A stretch of DNA of 40,374 nt from an uncultured Oscillospiraceae bacterium. GTDB lineage: Bacteria; Bacillota; Clostridia; Oscillospirales; Oscillospiraceae. The DNA lies in NCBI GenBank assembly GCA_934636045.1, contig CAKTZP010000003.1, positions 1-40,374 on the forward strand, given 5' to 3'. Position 1 is the stretch's first letter. Every line of letters starts with the position of its first letter. The notes under the pieces were generated by a model. It searched no databases and was not told where the DNA came from. It worked only from the letters and a program-made list of their open reading frames with translations. Position numbers and translations under genes: made by a program. Shown here one piece after another: positions 15,128 to 21,868 of this stretch.

Positions 15128-15564
15128 GGGGCGAAAACTACATGAATCTCGAATTTCCGAGCAAATCATCCAACGAGGCCTTCGCCCGCTCGGCGGTCGC
15201 GTGCTTTGCCGCGCAGCTCGACCCAACGCTCGACGAGCTCGGCGACATCAAAACCGCCGTCTCCGAGGCCGTCACCAACTGCATCGTCCACGCCTACCCT
15301 GACCGCCTCGGGCCGATTATTCTCAAGGCGCGCATTTTGCCGGAAAATGTTCTCGATCTGGTCATCAAGGATCGCGGCTGCGGCATTCAGGACGTCGAGC
15401 AGGCGCGCAAGCCCATGTTCACCACCGGCGGTGAGGAACGCAGCGGCATGGGCATCACAATCATGGAGAGCTTCATGACCGAGTTTCGTCTGACCTCCAC
15501 ACCCGGCAAGGGCACCACCGTCCACATGAAGCGCCGCATCGTCTGCCGCGGAGGGAAAAAGTGA
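15124..15564 (+). CDS. spoIIAB: Anti-sigma-F factor / serine kinase SpoIIAB
   Basis: A GHKL-fold kinase of 146 residues that sequesters sigma-F and phosphorylates SpoIIAA. Motifs are the N-box VSEAVTNCIVHAYP, G1 IKDRGCGIQDVEQA and G2 ERSGMGITIM. LDPTLDELGDIKTAVSEAVTN is almost superposable on the Bacillus protein. Of three nearby ATGs the one at 15124 (MRGENYMNLEF) was chosen because GGAGG lies 10 bases upstream and the N-terminus then matches the family's length. It overlaps spoIIAA and sigF by 4 bases each, keeping the three partners at matched levels. Confidence 0.95.
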   Translation: MRGENYMNLEFPSKSSNEAFARSAVACFAAQLDPTLDELGDIKTAVSEAVTNCIVHAYPDRLGPIILKARILPENVLDLVIKDRGCGIQDVEQARKPMFTTGGEERSGMGITIMESFMTEFRLTSTPGKGTTVHMKRRIVCRGGKK

Positions 15565-16265
15565 CCGGTCAGCAGGAGACGCTGCTCCGCTGCGCCAAAA
15601 GCGGCGATCGCGACGCGGCGGAGCAGCTCGTCATCGCCAACGCCGGACTGATCTGGTCGATCGCGCGCCGGTTTTTCGGCCGGGGCGTCGACCCGGATGA
15701 TTTGTATCAGCTCGGCTGTCTCGGCTTTCTCAAGGCCGTCGAGGGCTTCGACCTAAGCTACGGTACGCAGTTTTCCACCTACGCCGTGCCGAAGATTGCC
15801 GGGGAGATCCGTCGTTTCCTGCGCGACGACGGCACGGTCAAGGTCAGCCGCAGTCTTAAGGAGCGCTCCGTGCGCATCAAGGCCGCCCGGCAGAGGCTTA
15901 CCGCCACGCTCGGCCGAGAGCCGACCCTTGCCGAGCTGACCGGCGAGACCGGGCTCGAGCCTGAGGAAATTGCGATAGCCGAAACCGCCACCGGCGCGAC
16001 CGAATCCATTCAGCGCCGCAGCGGTGAGGGCGGCTTCTCGCTGGAGGACGTGCTGACCGACGGAGAAATGGAGGAGGAAATCGTGGAACGCATCTCTCTG
16101 CGCGAGGCCATTGCCTGCCTGACCGAGCGCGAGCAAATGGTCATCAACCTGCGCTTTTTCCATGGCTTGACGCAGGACAAAACCGCAAGGATTCTCGGCG
16201 TCTCGCAGGTGCAGATCTCAAGAATCGAGAAAAAATCGCTTGAGGCCCTGCGAAAATACATCTGA
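15561..16265 (+). CDS. sigF: RNA polymerase sigma factor SigF (forespore-specific)
   Basis: A sporulation sigma factor of 234 residues. Region 2 runs from about residue 25 (NAGLIWSIARRFFGRGVDPDDLYQLGCLGF... to FSTYAVPKIAGEIRRFLRDDG). Region 3 holds VSRSLKERSVRIKAARQRL. Region 4 (LTEREQMVINLRFFHGLTQDKTARILGVSQVQISRIEKKSLEALRKYI) carries the -35-binding helix-turn-helix. The start is GTG (SD GGAGGG) overlapping the spoIIAB stop. The operon context separates it from SigG. No clear terminator follows; the tRNA promoter begins 35 bases later. Confidence 0.95.
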   Translation: MTGQQETLLRCAKSGDRDAAEQLVIANAGLIWSIARRFFGRGVDPDDLYQLGCLGFLKAVEGFDLSYGTQFSTYAVPKIAGEIRRFLRDDGTVKVSRSLKERSVRIKAARQRLTATLGREPTLAELTGETGLEPEEIAIAETATGATESIQRRSGEGGFSLEDVLTDGEMEEEIVERISLREAIACLTEREQMVINLRFFHGLTQDKTARILGVSQVQISRIEKKSLEALRKYI

Positions 16266-16299
16266 ACCCCATTGCGCACAAAAAAACTGAGATTTTATC

Positions 16300-16338
16300 T
16301 TGACATCGCGCCACTTTTGCGCTAGAATAATCTAGCGC
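16300..16338 (+). promoter_or_regulatory. tRNA-Thr promoter with a palindrome over the -10
   Basis: TTGACA (16300-16305), 17 bases, TAGAAT (16323-16328). A perfect 8-bp inverted repeat gcgctaga-ataa-tctagcgc (16319-16338) covers the -10 and the predicted transcription start. Confidence 0.85.
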
Positions 16339-16347
16339 GATTGAAAT

Positions 16348-16423
16348 GCTACTGTGGCTCAGCAGGTAGAGCAGCTGATTCGTAATCAGCAGGTCGCCGG
16401 TTCGAGTCCGGCCAGTAGCTCCA
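16348..16423 (+). tRNA. tRNA-Thr (anticodon CGT)
   Basis: A 76-base gene with encoded CCA. The acceptor stem is GCTACTG/CAGTAGC, the D-arm GCTC/GAGC, the anticodon stem GCTGA/TCAGC with loop TTCGTAA (anticodon CGT reading ACG), the T-arm GCCGG/CCGGC with TTCGAGT, and the discriminator T. All four arms pair without mismatch. It is monocistronic, between its own promoter and terminator. Confidence 0.95.
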
Positions 16424-16458
16424 GAAAAAGGACACCCATTAGGGTGTCCTTTTTCTGG
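16421..16458 (+). terminator. Terminator of the tRNA-Thr gene
   Basis: A perfect 17-bp stem (16421-16437 with 16442-16458) with loop atta. The T-run tttttctgg is part of the stem. The first three bases of the stem are the CCA of the tRNA, so the tRNA 3' end is paired in the precursor. Confidence 0.85.
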
Positions 16459-16535
16459 AGCGGTCAGCCGTGACTCGAAGAATTGCAATCAATTTTCAAC
16501 ACAACAGAAAAATCCGAGATTTTCCATGTTTCAAA

Positions 16536-16558
16536 GCAAGCTGACGGTGTCAGCTTGC
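16536..16558. repeat. Small perfect hairpin between the tRNA repeats
   Basis: Arms gcaagctgac and gtcagcttgc with loop ggt: a 10-bp perfect palindrome without a T-run. It resembles the gcaagc/gcttgc palindrome of the dispersed element near 6851-6871. Function unknown. Confidence 0.6.
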
Positions 16559-16644
16559 CGTAGCTCCTCCCCTACCTTCAGCCGAGTCCGGCCAGTAGCT
16601 CCAAAATTCCGAACTTTTCGGCTTAAAAACAGCCGGAAAACATC

Positions 16645-16690
16645 AAATAAGCACCTTGCAAACGAACGATTTGCAAGGTGCTTATTTTTT
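16645..16690 (+). terminator. Strong terminator with no visible gene upstream
   Basis: A perfect 18-bp stem (16645-16662 with 16670-16687), loop cgaacga, then TTTTTTg overlapping the stem end. It follows the second tRNA 3' copy by about 40 bases and has no gene before it on the + strand. It is possibly the remnant end of a lost gene or integrated element. Confidence 0.7.
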
Positions 16691-16806
16691 GCGTTTTGGC
16701 GTTTGTTCGTAACCTGTTAGTAACCGCATCACAAGCCCGAAATTTTCGCATCGCAAAATTGTACGCTCAGGTTCACCATTTGGAGGTGGCTCAGTAATCC
16801 GTCGGC

Positions 16807-16864
16807 AAAATAAAACTGCAAATTCCGTTATAAGGCCACAGAGCCTCCTAACGGAATTTGCAGT
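16807..16864 (-). terminator. Terminator of the dcw cluster after ftsZ
   Basis: On the - strand a perfect 16-bp stem (16849-16864 with 16815-16830), a loop with an inner aggc/gcct pair, followed by TTTATTTT. It lies about 150 bases after the ftsZ stop. The sequence between (16865-17012) shows no convincing gene. Confidence 0.85.
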
Positions 16865-17012
16865 TGCTGCAGCGCCGCGGCGCTGTACGCTTTTGTTCCT
16901 TATTTCACCGTCCTCTTGATGGAGCGCGGCGCATCGTCATAAATCCTTATGGTTTTCATGCGCCTGCTCTAAGGGGGCGGCCACAAGACCCGGTAGGTCG
17001 TTTGGTTGCTTC

Positions 17013-18116
17013 TTACTTGTTAAAGATCTTAAAGATCTCATCGATGTCGTCGATATTCGCGGCAGTGTCCACAGGAGCGGCAGCCGTGCTGCCGGGGCGG
17101 GACGTCGTCGTGCTGCGCACAGCGCCCGCATTGGAGAAAATCCCCTTGCCCTCAGGCTTCTTCTGATCGTCAAAGCCGGTGGCGATGACGGTCACGCGCA
17201 TCTCGTCCTCGAAGTCCTCAGTAAAGGTCGCACCGAAGATGATGTTCGCTTCGGGATTCGCAGCTTCCATGACGATATTCGCGGCGGTCTCGACATCGTC
17301 CAGCCCCAGATCGGCCGAGCCGGTCACGTTGATCAGGACGCCCGTCGCGCCGTTGATGGAGGTCTCCAGCAGGGGGCTGGCGACGGCGGTCATGGCAGCC
17401 TGCTCCGCCTTTTCGCGGCCGGAGGCAGTGCCCACGCCCATGTGCGCGCGGCCTGCGTTCTTCATAATGGACGAAACGTCCGCAAAGTCGAGGTTGATGA
17501 TTACGCGATCAGAGTAGCCAACCAGCTCGGAGATCGAAGAGACCGCCTGCTTCAGCACGTCGTCGGCGATGCCGAAGGCGTTGGCAAAGGTGATCTTCTG
17601 ATCGGTGACATACTTCAGCCGGTCGTTCGGGATGATGATGAGCGAATCGACCTTATCAGACAGCGCGCGGATGCCCTCCTCGGCCTGCTTCATACGGTTC
17701 GCGCCCTCAAAGCGGAAGGGCTTGGTCACGACGCCGACGGTCAGGATCCCCGCCTCGTGCGCAAGGTCGGCAATGATGGGTGCAGCGCCGGTGCCGGTGC
17801 CGCCGCCCATGCCGGCGGTGATGAAGACCATATCCGTTCCCTCAAGAATCTTGGAAATGGCGGCTCTGCTCTCCTCGGCGGACTTTTTGCCAATCTCGGG
17901 CTTGGAGCCTGCGCCCATGCCGCTGGTCAGCTTTTCACCGATCTGGAGCTTGTTTTCGCACTTGGACTTATTCAAATCTTGACGGTCGGTGTTGACAACA
18001 ATGAATTCCACGCCGCCGATCTTGCTGTCAATCATGCGGTTGACAACGTTGTTGCCGGCGCCACCGACGCCAATCACTTTAATATTAACTACCTTATCTG
18101 CGTAAACTTCGGACAT
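17013..18116 (-). CDS. ftsZ: Cell division protein FtsZ
   Basis: A tubulin-like GTPase of 367 residues that polymerises into the Z ring. The GTP-binding features are VIGVGGAGNNVVNRM (about residues 14-28), the signature GGGTGTGAAP (104-113), and TKPFRFEGANRM. The T7 loop is NLDFADVSSIM (208-218), required for GTP hydrolysis at the polymer interface. A variable linker of about 50 residues ends in the short conserved tail DIDEIFKIFNK, which replaces the more usual DIPxFLR peptide. The SD is AGGAGGAG. It ends the dcw cluster; ftsA, its usual partner, is not upstream. A separate promoter lies in the gap after ftsQ. Confidence 0.97.
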   Translation of the reverse strand: MSEVYADKVVNIKVIGVGGAGNNVVNRMIDSKIGGVEFIVVNTDRQDLNKSKCENKLQIGEKLTSGMGAGSKPEIGKKSAEESRAAISKILEGTDMVFITAGMGGGTGTGAAPIIADLAHEAGILTVGVVTKPFRFEGANRMKQAEEGIRALSDKVDSLIIIPNDRLKYVTDQKITFANAFGIADDVLKQAVSSISELVGYSDRVIINLDFADVSSIMKNAGRAHMGVGTASGREKAEQAAMTAVASPLLETSINGATGVLINVTGSADLGLDDVETAANIVMEAANPEANIIFGATFTEDFEDEMRVTVIATGFDDQKKPEGKGIFSNAGAVRSTTTSRPGSTAAAPVDTAANIDDIDEIFKIFNK

Positions 18117-18182
18117 GTTGAATCTCCTCCTATGTATACTGAAAATAACGACAGTGTATTATATGCAGAATTATACTGTACT

Positions 18183-18211
18183 ATTTTACCGTGGATTTGT
18201 CCGCAGGTCAA
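18183..18211 (-). promoter_or_regulatory. ftsZ promoter in the ftsQ-ftsZ gap
   Basis: On the - strand TTGACC, 17 bases, TAAAAT, giving a leader of about 60 bases. Two further TATAAT boxes (18170-18175 and 18158-18163) lie downstream between the inverted arms acagt and actgt, and may act as extra start points. This allows ftsZ to be expressed above the rest of the cluster. Confidence 0.65.
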
Positions 18212-18258
18212 TAGAATTTCTCGTTTTTGCCAAAATTATTTACAATTTCCCCGCAATT

Positions 18259-19392
18259 CTACTGATTGGGGATCACATAGGCCTCGTTGCCGTTGCTCAG
18301 GCTGAGGTCGATCGTGCCCGTCGTATAATCCTTCTGCTCGGCGATAATGAGCTTGAGATACTCAAGCTTATAGGCAAGCTCGCTGCTGTCACCCAACTCC
18401 ACCTGAAAGCGGTCGCCGTACCACAGGCTGAGGCTTGAGGTCGTCATCACGTTCACCGAGCTGACCTCACGCACCAGCCCCGCCGCTTCAATCTCCTTTA
18501 GGAGCTTCAGCAGCGTTTCCAGACGCCGCCGTGCGGCGTCCTCCTTGCCCTCGTCTGCCGAGGGAACGGCCTGCTCGCCGACGGCCGGATCCTTGAGCAC
18601 CAGATTCTCCACCTGAATGTGTGCCTTGGCCTCCAGCTCCGGTACCTGCTCGGTCAGCTTGCCCGTCGAGGTCATAAGATACCACGTTCCTGCCGCGTCG
18701 GGCACGGCGTAGGTCGTGTCAAATTCCGTCACCGTCACAATCACCGTATCCGGCAGACGGCGCGTCACCTGCACGCTCTCAATATACGGCAGCTGCGCCA
18801 TCACACTTCCGGCCACCTGCCCGCGCGAAATGGTCAGCAGATTGTCGCCGTCGGCAATGGCTGTCGCCGCGCTGATCTCCTCAGCGCTGTAAAACAGGTT
18901 GCCGCGCACCTCCACGTTTCGCACGCGGAAAAAGATGATCATGCTCAGCGCCAGCGCCGCCACGACCGCCGCCATAATGAGCAGCCGCTTCCAGACGTCG
19001 ACCGGCATGGCCTTCTGCGTGCGCTGCTTGGCCTTGCGCTTCTGCTTCTGGCGCAGGTCGGAAAGACGCTCGTTTTCCTTGCGCTCCTCGCGGTGGCGCT
19101 GCGCCGTCTGTGCCGCGCGGGAATCGCGCTTTTCCCGGCGCACCGGTGTTGGATGCTGCTCCGCTCGCTGACGCCTTTGCTCTGCACGCTGCGCGGTCTG
19201 CGCGGCCTCCGGCTGCTCCGCAGCGGCGGCGCGCCGGCGCGCTGCCTCGGCGCCTTCCTGCCGGCGCTGCGCCTTCTGCTGGGCACGCTGGCGCTGCGCC
19301 TCGCGTGCGGCGGGAGAGGTTCTGCGCTTTCCCGCCTCCGCAGCCGCCGGCCGGCGGCGTTCGTCCTTTCTGCTTTTGTTTTCCATATCCAT
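18259..19392 (-). CDS. ftsQ: Cell division protein FtsQ/DivIB with long basic N-terminal extension
   Basis: A bitopic divisome protein of 377 residues. After the single membrane segment (about 135-155) comes a POTRA domain (RVRNVEVRGNLFYSAEEI ... SVQVTRRLPDTVIVTVTEF) and then a beta domain. The cytoplasmic part is unusual: about 134 residues extremely rich in Arg, Lys, Gln and Ala, probably helical or coiled, where DivIB proteins usually have a few tens. The start MDMENK has AAGGG 5 bases upstream; an ATG two codons later is possible. It lies between murA and ftsZ in the standard order. Confidence 0.85.
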   Translation of the reverse strand: MDMENKSRKDERRRPAAAEAGKRRTSPAAREAQRQRAQQKAQRRQEGAEAARRRAAAAEQPEAAQTAQRAEQRRQRAEQHPTPVRREKRDSRAAQTAQRHREERKENERLSDLRQKQKRKAKQRTQKAMPVDVWKRLLIMAAVVAALALSMIIFFRVRNVEVRGNLFYSAEEISAATAIADGDNLLTISRGQVAGSVMAQLPYIESVQVTRRLPDTVIVTVTEFDTTYAVPDAAGTWYLMTSTGKLTEQVPELEAKAHIQVENLVLKDPAVGEQAVPSADEGKEDAARRRLETLLKLLKEIEAAGLVREVSSVNVMTTSSLSLWYGDRFQVELGDSSELAYKLEYLKLIIAEQKDYTTGTIDLSLSNGNEAYVIPNQ

Positions 19393-19419
19393 AACTGCCC
19401 TTCTGCTTCTGTTTTCCGG

Positions 19420-20664
19420 TTAAATCGCCGTGATCTCCGCGCCGCATTCGCGCAGGATCGGCACGAGCGCCGTATATCCGCGCTCCAAATGCTCCGTCGC
19501 GCCGACGGTGCTCTCTCCCTCCGCGCCCAGCGCCGCCAATACCATGGCCGCTCCGCCGCGCAGGTCAGTCGCTGTGACCGCCGCGCCGTGCAGGCGTCCG
19601 CCGCGCACCAGTGCAAGCCGTCCAACCGTCGTGATGTGCGCGCCCATCGCCCGCAGCGCGGGCACATGCGCAAACCGGTCGGAAAAGACCGTTTCTTCCA
19701 TCAGGCTGTCGCCCTCCGCCGTGGCCATCGCAGCCATCACCGGCGCCTGCGCGTCGGTCGGAAAGCCGTCATACGGCGCGGTAACGATCGGGCTGACCGC
19801 CGCCAGCGCCCTGCATTTGAGCGTTAAGGCATTGCGCTCCTCCGTAATCTCGCAGCCGCTGCGGTGCAGCACCTGCAAAACCGCCTCCAAATGCTCCGCT
19901 CTCGCGTCGAGCAGCCGCAGGCGCCCGCGCGTGGCGGCCGCAGCCGCTAAGTACGTTGCCGCCTCCATGCGGTCGGGCAGGATGCGGTAGTGTGCGCCGT
20001 GCAGCGCCTGTTGCCCGCGGATGCGCAGGACGGACGTCCCGTCCCCGACAATTTCCGCGCCGCAGGCTCGCAAAAAGCCGATCAGATCGGCAATCTCCGG
20101 CTCCTTGGCCGCATTGCACAGCACGACCTCGCCCGCGCAGCCCAGCGCCGCCAGCAGCAGATTTTCCGTCGCGCCGACGCTCGGAAACGGCAGCACGATC
20201 GTGCAGCCGCGCAGCGCCGCTGCCGAGCAGTCCAGCTGCTCGCCCTCCTCACGGCACACCGCGCCCATCAGGCGCAGCCCGCGCAGATGCAGATCGATCG
20301 GCCGTTTGCCAAGCCTGCAGCCGCCGGGATAGGACAGCGTGGCCGCGCCGAAGCGCGTCAGCATCGCGCCGAGAAACAGGATCGCCGCCCGCATCCGCTG
20401 CATCAGCGCCGCAGGAAGCTCCGCAAGCCGCGCCGCAGCCGTATCCACACGGACGGTGCCTCCCGTCCGTTCTGCCGCACAGCCGAGGCAGCGCAGCAGC
20501 TCCAACGCGTCGTCCACATCCGAGATCTCCGGACAATTGTCCAGCACGCAGGTATTGGCCGTCACCAGTGTCGCCGCCAGAATCGGCAAGACGCTGTTCT
20601 TCGCGCCATGGATCGGTACGTCGCCCTCCAGCGGCGCGCCGCCCACGATTCGGTAAGTACCCAT
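19420..20664 (-). CDS. murA: UDP-N-acetylglucosamine 1-carboxyvinyltransferase MurA
   Basis: Transfers enolpyruvate from PEP to UDP-GlcNAc, the first committed step of peptidoglycan synthesis and the target of fosfomycin; cytoplasmic, 414 residues. It shows the N-terminal KN motif (Lys22-Asn23 in HGAKNSVLPILAA) and the catalytic loop GGCRLGKRPIDLHLRG with Cys116 present, so it should be fosfomycin-sensitive at this site. The start MGTYRIVGG was chosen because GGGAGG lies 7 bases upstream; an earlier ATG has no SD. That SD is inside a hairpin (see the entry at 20666-20692). It is followed by ftsQ after 27 bases. Confidence 0.95.
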   Translation of the reverse strand: MGTYRIVGGAPLEGDVPIHGAKNSVLPILAATLVTANTCVLDNCPEISDVDDALELLRCLGCAAERTGGTVRVDTAAARLAELPAALMQRMRAAILFLGAMLTRFGAATLSYPGGCRLGKRPIDLHLRGLRLMGAVCREEGEQLDCSAAALRGCTIVLPFPSVGATENLLLAALGCAGEVVLCNAAKEPEIADLIGFLRACGAEIVGDGTSVLRIRGQQALHGAHYRILPDRMEAATYLAAAAATRGRLRLLDARAEHLEAVLQVLHRSGCEITEERNALTLKCRALAAVSPIVTAPYDGFPTDAQAPVMAAMATAEGDSLMEETVFSDRFAHVPALRAMGAHITTVGRLALVRGGRLHGAAVTATDLRGGAAMVLAALGAEGESTVGATEHLERGYTALVPILRECGAEITAI

Positions 20665-20665
20665 A

Positions 20666-20692
20666 GGCAAACCTCCCATAAGGAAATTTGCC
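20666..20692 (-). promoter_or_regulatory. murA: Hairpin sequestering the murA ribosome binding site
   Basis: On the - strand GGCAAATTTCC pairs with GGGAGGTTTGCC over 11 positions (two of them G-T), loop about five bases. The SD GGGAGG (20672-20677) is wholly within the paired 3' arm. The hairpin ends two bases before the murA ATG. It predicts reduced or regulated translation initiation. Confidence 0.6.
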
Positions 20693-20724
20693 CCATCCTA
20701 TGCAAAATTGACGATTTCCGTGCC

Positions 20725-21855
20725 TCAGTGCCGTCCCTGCTGCGCCAGCTCCAGCAAAATGCGGTAGATACGCTCGGCCGAGTCGATCACCGCGATCTCG
20801 CGCAGTGCCGTGCGCATGGCCTTGCGCCGTGCCTCGTCGTGCAGCAGCTCCTTGGCCACCGCATAGAGCCGGTCGCCGTCGCAGTCCTCCTCGCGGATGA
20901 CCACCGCCGCGCCGTGCTCCTCCAGAACTCTGGCGTTTTTCTCCTGATGGTTGTTCGTCACGTTGGGCGAGGGCACGATGATGCAGGGCGTTCCTGCCGC
21001 CGCAATTTCATTGAGCGTCGATGCCCCGGCGCGGCTGATGATCAGATCCGCCGCCGCCATCAGCGTCGGCATGTTATAAATATATTCCTGCATCGTTACA
21101 TTCGGATGCGCCGCAAGATCGACGCCGTGCTCGCGTACATATTCCGGCATCCAGCGCCAGCCGAACGAGCCGGTCGCGTGGATATGGCGGAAGCTGCCGT
21201 CCTGACATTCCAGCTCCATAAACCGGGTGATCTTCTTGTTCATCTCCCGTGCGCCGAGGCTGCCCCACGCCGAGACAACCAGCGGCGTGTCGCCGAGCCC
21301 CAGCTCCCGCCGCGCGTCCTCGCGCTTGGTGAAAACGAAGGCCTCCTGCACCGGCATGCCGACCGGGATGACGCGCTCCTGATGCTTATATTCCTTTTTG
21401 CTCTCGGCAAAGCTGACGAGAATTTTATCCACCTTGTCGCATACCAGCCGCGTAGCCAGTCCGGGCACGGCGTTGGCCTCATGCAGCGCCGTGGGGATGC
21501 CGTTTTCTACGCCCATGCGCAGCACCGGGTAGCTGGCGTAGCCGCCCGTGCCGAGGATGACATCGGGCTGAAATTCGCGGATGATGCGGTCGGCCTTGCG
21601 CAGCGCGCGGCGGATGCACACGACCGCCTTGGCGTTGTGCCACAGCGCGGCTGGCGTAATGCTGCGCAGATAGTTTGAAATGGTGACCGTCTCGATGCGG
21701 AAGCCCTCGCGGGGCACCAGCTTGGTCTCCATGCCGTCGTCCGCCCCGACAAACAGGATCTCGCTGTCCGGGCGCCGTTCGCGCAGAATTTTTGCGACCG
21801 CCAGCGCGGGGTTAATGTGCCCGCCGGTGCCGCCGCAGGTAAAAATGACCCGCAT
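20725..21855 (-). CDS. murG: UDP-GlcNAc:lipid I N-acetylglucosaminyltransferase MurG
   Basis: A GT-B-fold, membrane-associated enzyme of 376 residues that converts lipid I to lipid II on the cytoplasmic face. The N-terminal G-loop is TCGGTGGHINPALA (residues 6-19). A second glycine-rich loop GTGGYASYPVL occurs at about 100-110. The donor-binding C-terminal half has ISRAGASTLNEIAAAGTPCIIVPSP. The start MRVIFTCGG has AAGGAG at good spacing; a GTG three codons earlier overlaps that SD. It follows ftsW after 13 bases. Confidence 0.95.
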   Translation of the reverse strand: MRVIFTCGGTGGHINPALAVAKILRERRPDSEILFVGADDGMETKLVPREGFRIETVTISNYLRSITPAALWHNAKAVVCIRRALRKADRIIREFQPDVILGTGGYASYPVLRMGVENGIPTALHEANAVPGLATRLVCDKVDKILVSFAESKKEYKHQERVIPVGMPVQEAFVFTKREDARRELGLGDTPLVVSAWGSLGAREMNKKITRFMELECQDGSFRHIHATGSFGWRWMPEYVREHGVDLAAHPNVTMQEYIYNMPTLMAAADLIISRAGASTLNEIAAAGTPCIIVPSPNVTNNHQEKNARVLEEHGAAVVIREEDCDGDRLYAVAKELLHDEARRKAMRTALREIAVIDSAERIYRILLELAQQGRH

Positions 21856-21868
21856 GCTCTCCACTCCT

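Larger units (their letters stand above)
16403..16603 (+). repeat. 21-bp direct repeat of the tRNA-Thr 3' end
   Basis: The last 21 bases of the tRNA gene (16403-16423, cgagtccgg...agctcca) recur exactly at 16583-16603, 180 bases on. The second copy has no tRNA 5' part before it. This is the arrangement left by integration at a tRNA 3' end (attL/attR), but the interval holds no genes, only the tRNA terminator and a small hairpin. It may be a scar, a decayed element or a partial duplication. Confidence 0.75.

Noticed and set aside
16144..16488. A - strand reading frame of 114 residues across the tRNA-Thr gene (contains GRTRTGDLLITNQLLY)
   Set aside because: This is the well-known false protein produced by translating the antisense of a tRNA gene; the tRNA folds perfectly and has its own promoter and terminator.
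16900..16959. A 19-codon - strand frame MKTIRIYDDAPRSIKRTVK after ftsZ
   Set aside because: It has an ATG and stop but no good SD and too little length to judge; it could be part of the ftsZ 3' untranslated region. Conservation in relatives would be needed to revive it.
19990..21678. A 562-residue + strand frame opposite murA and murG
   Set aside because: Antisense shadow of two confidently identified enzymes.
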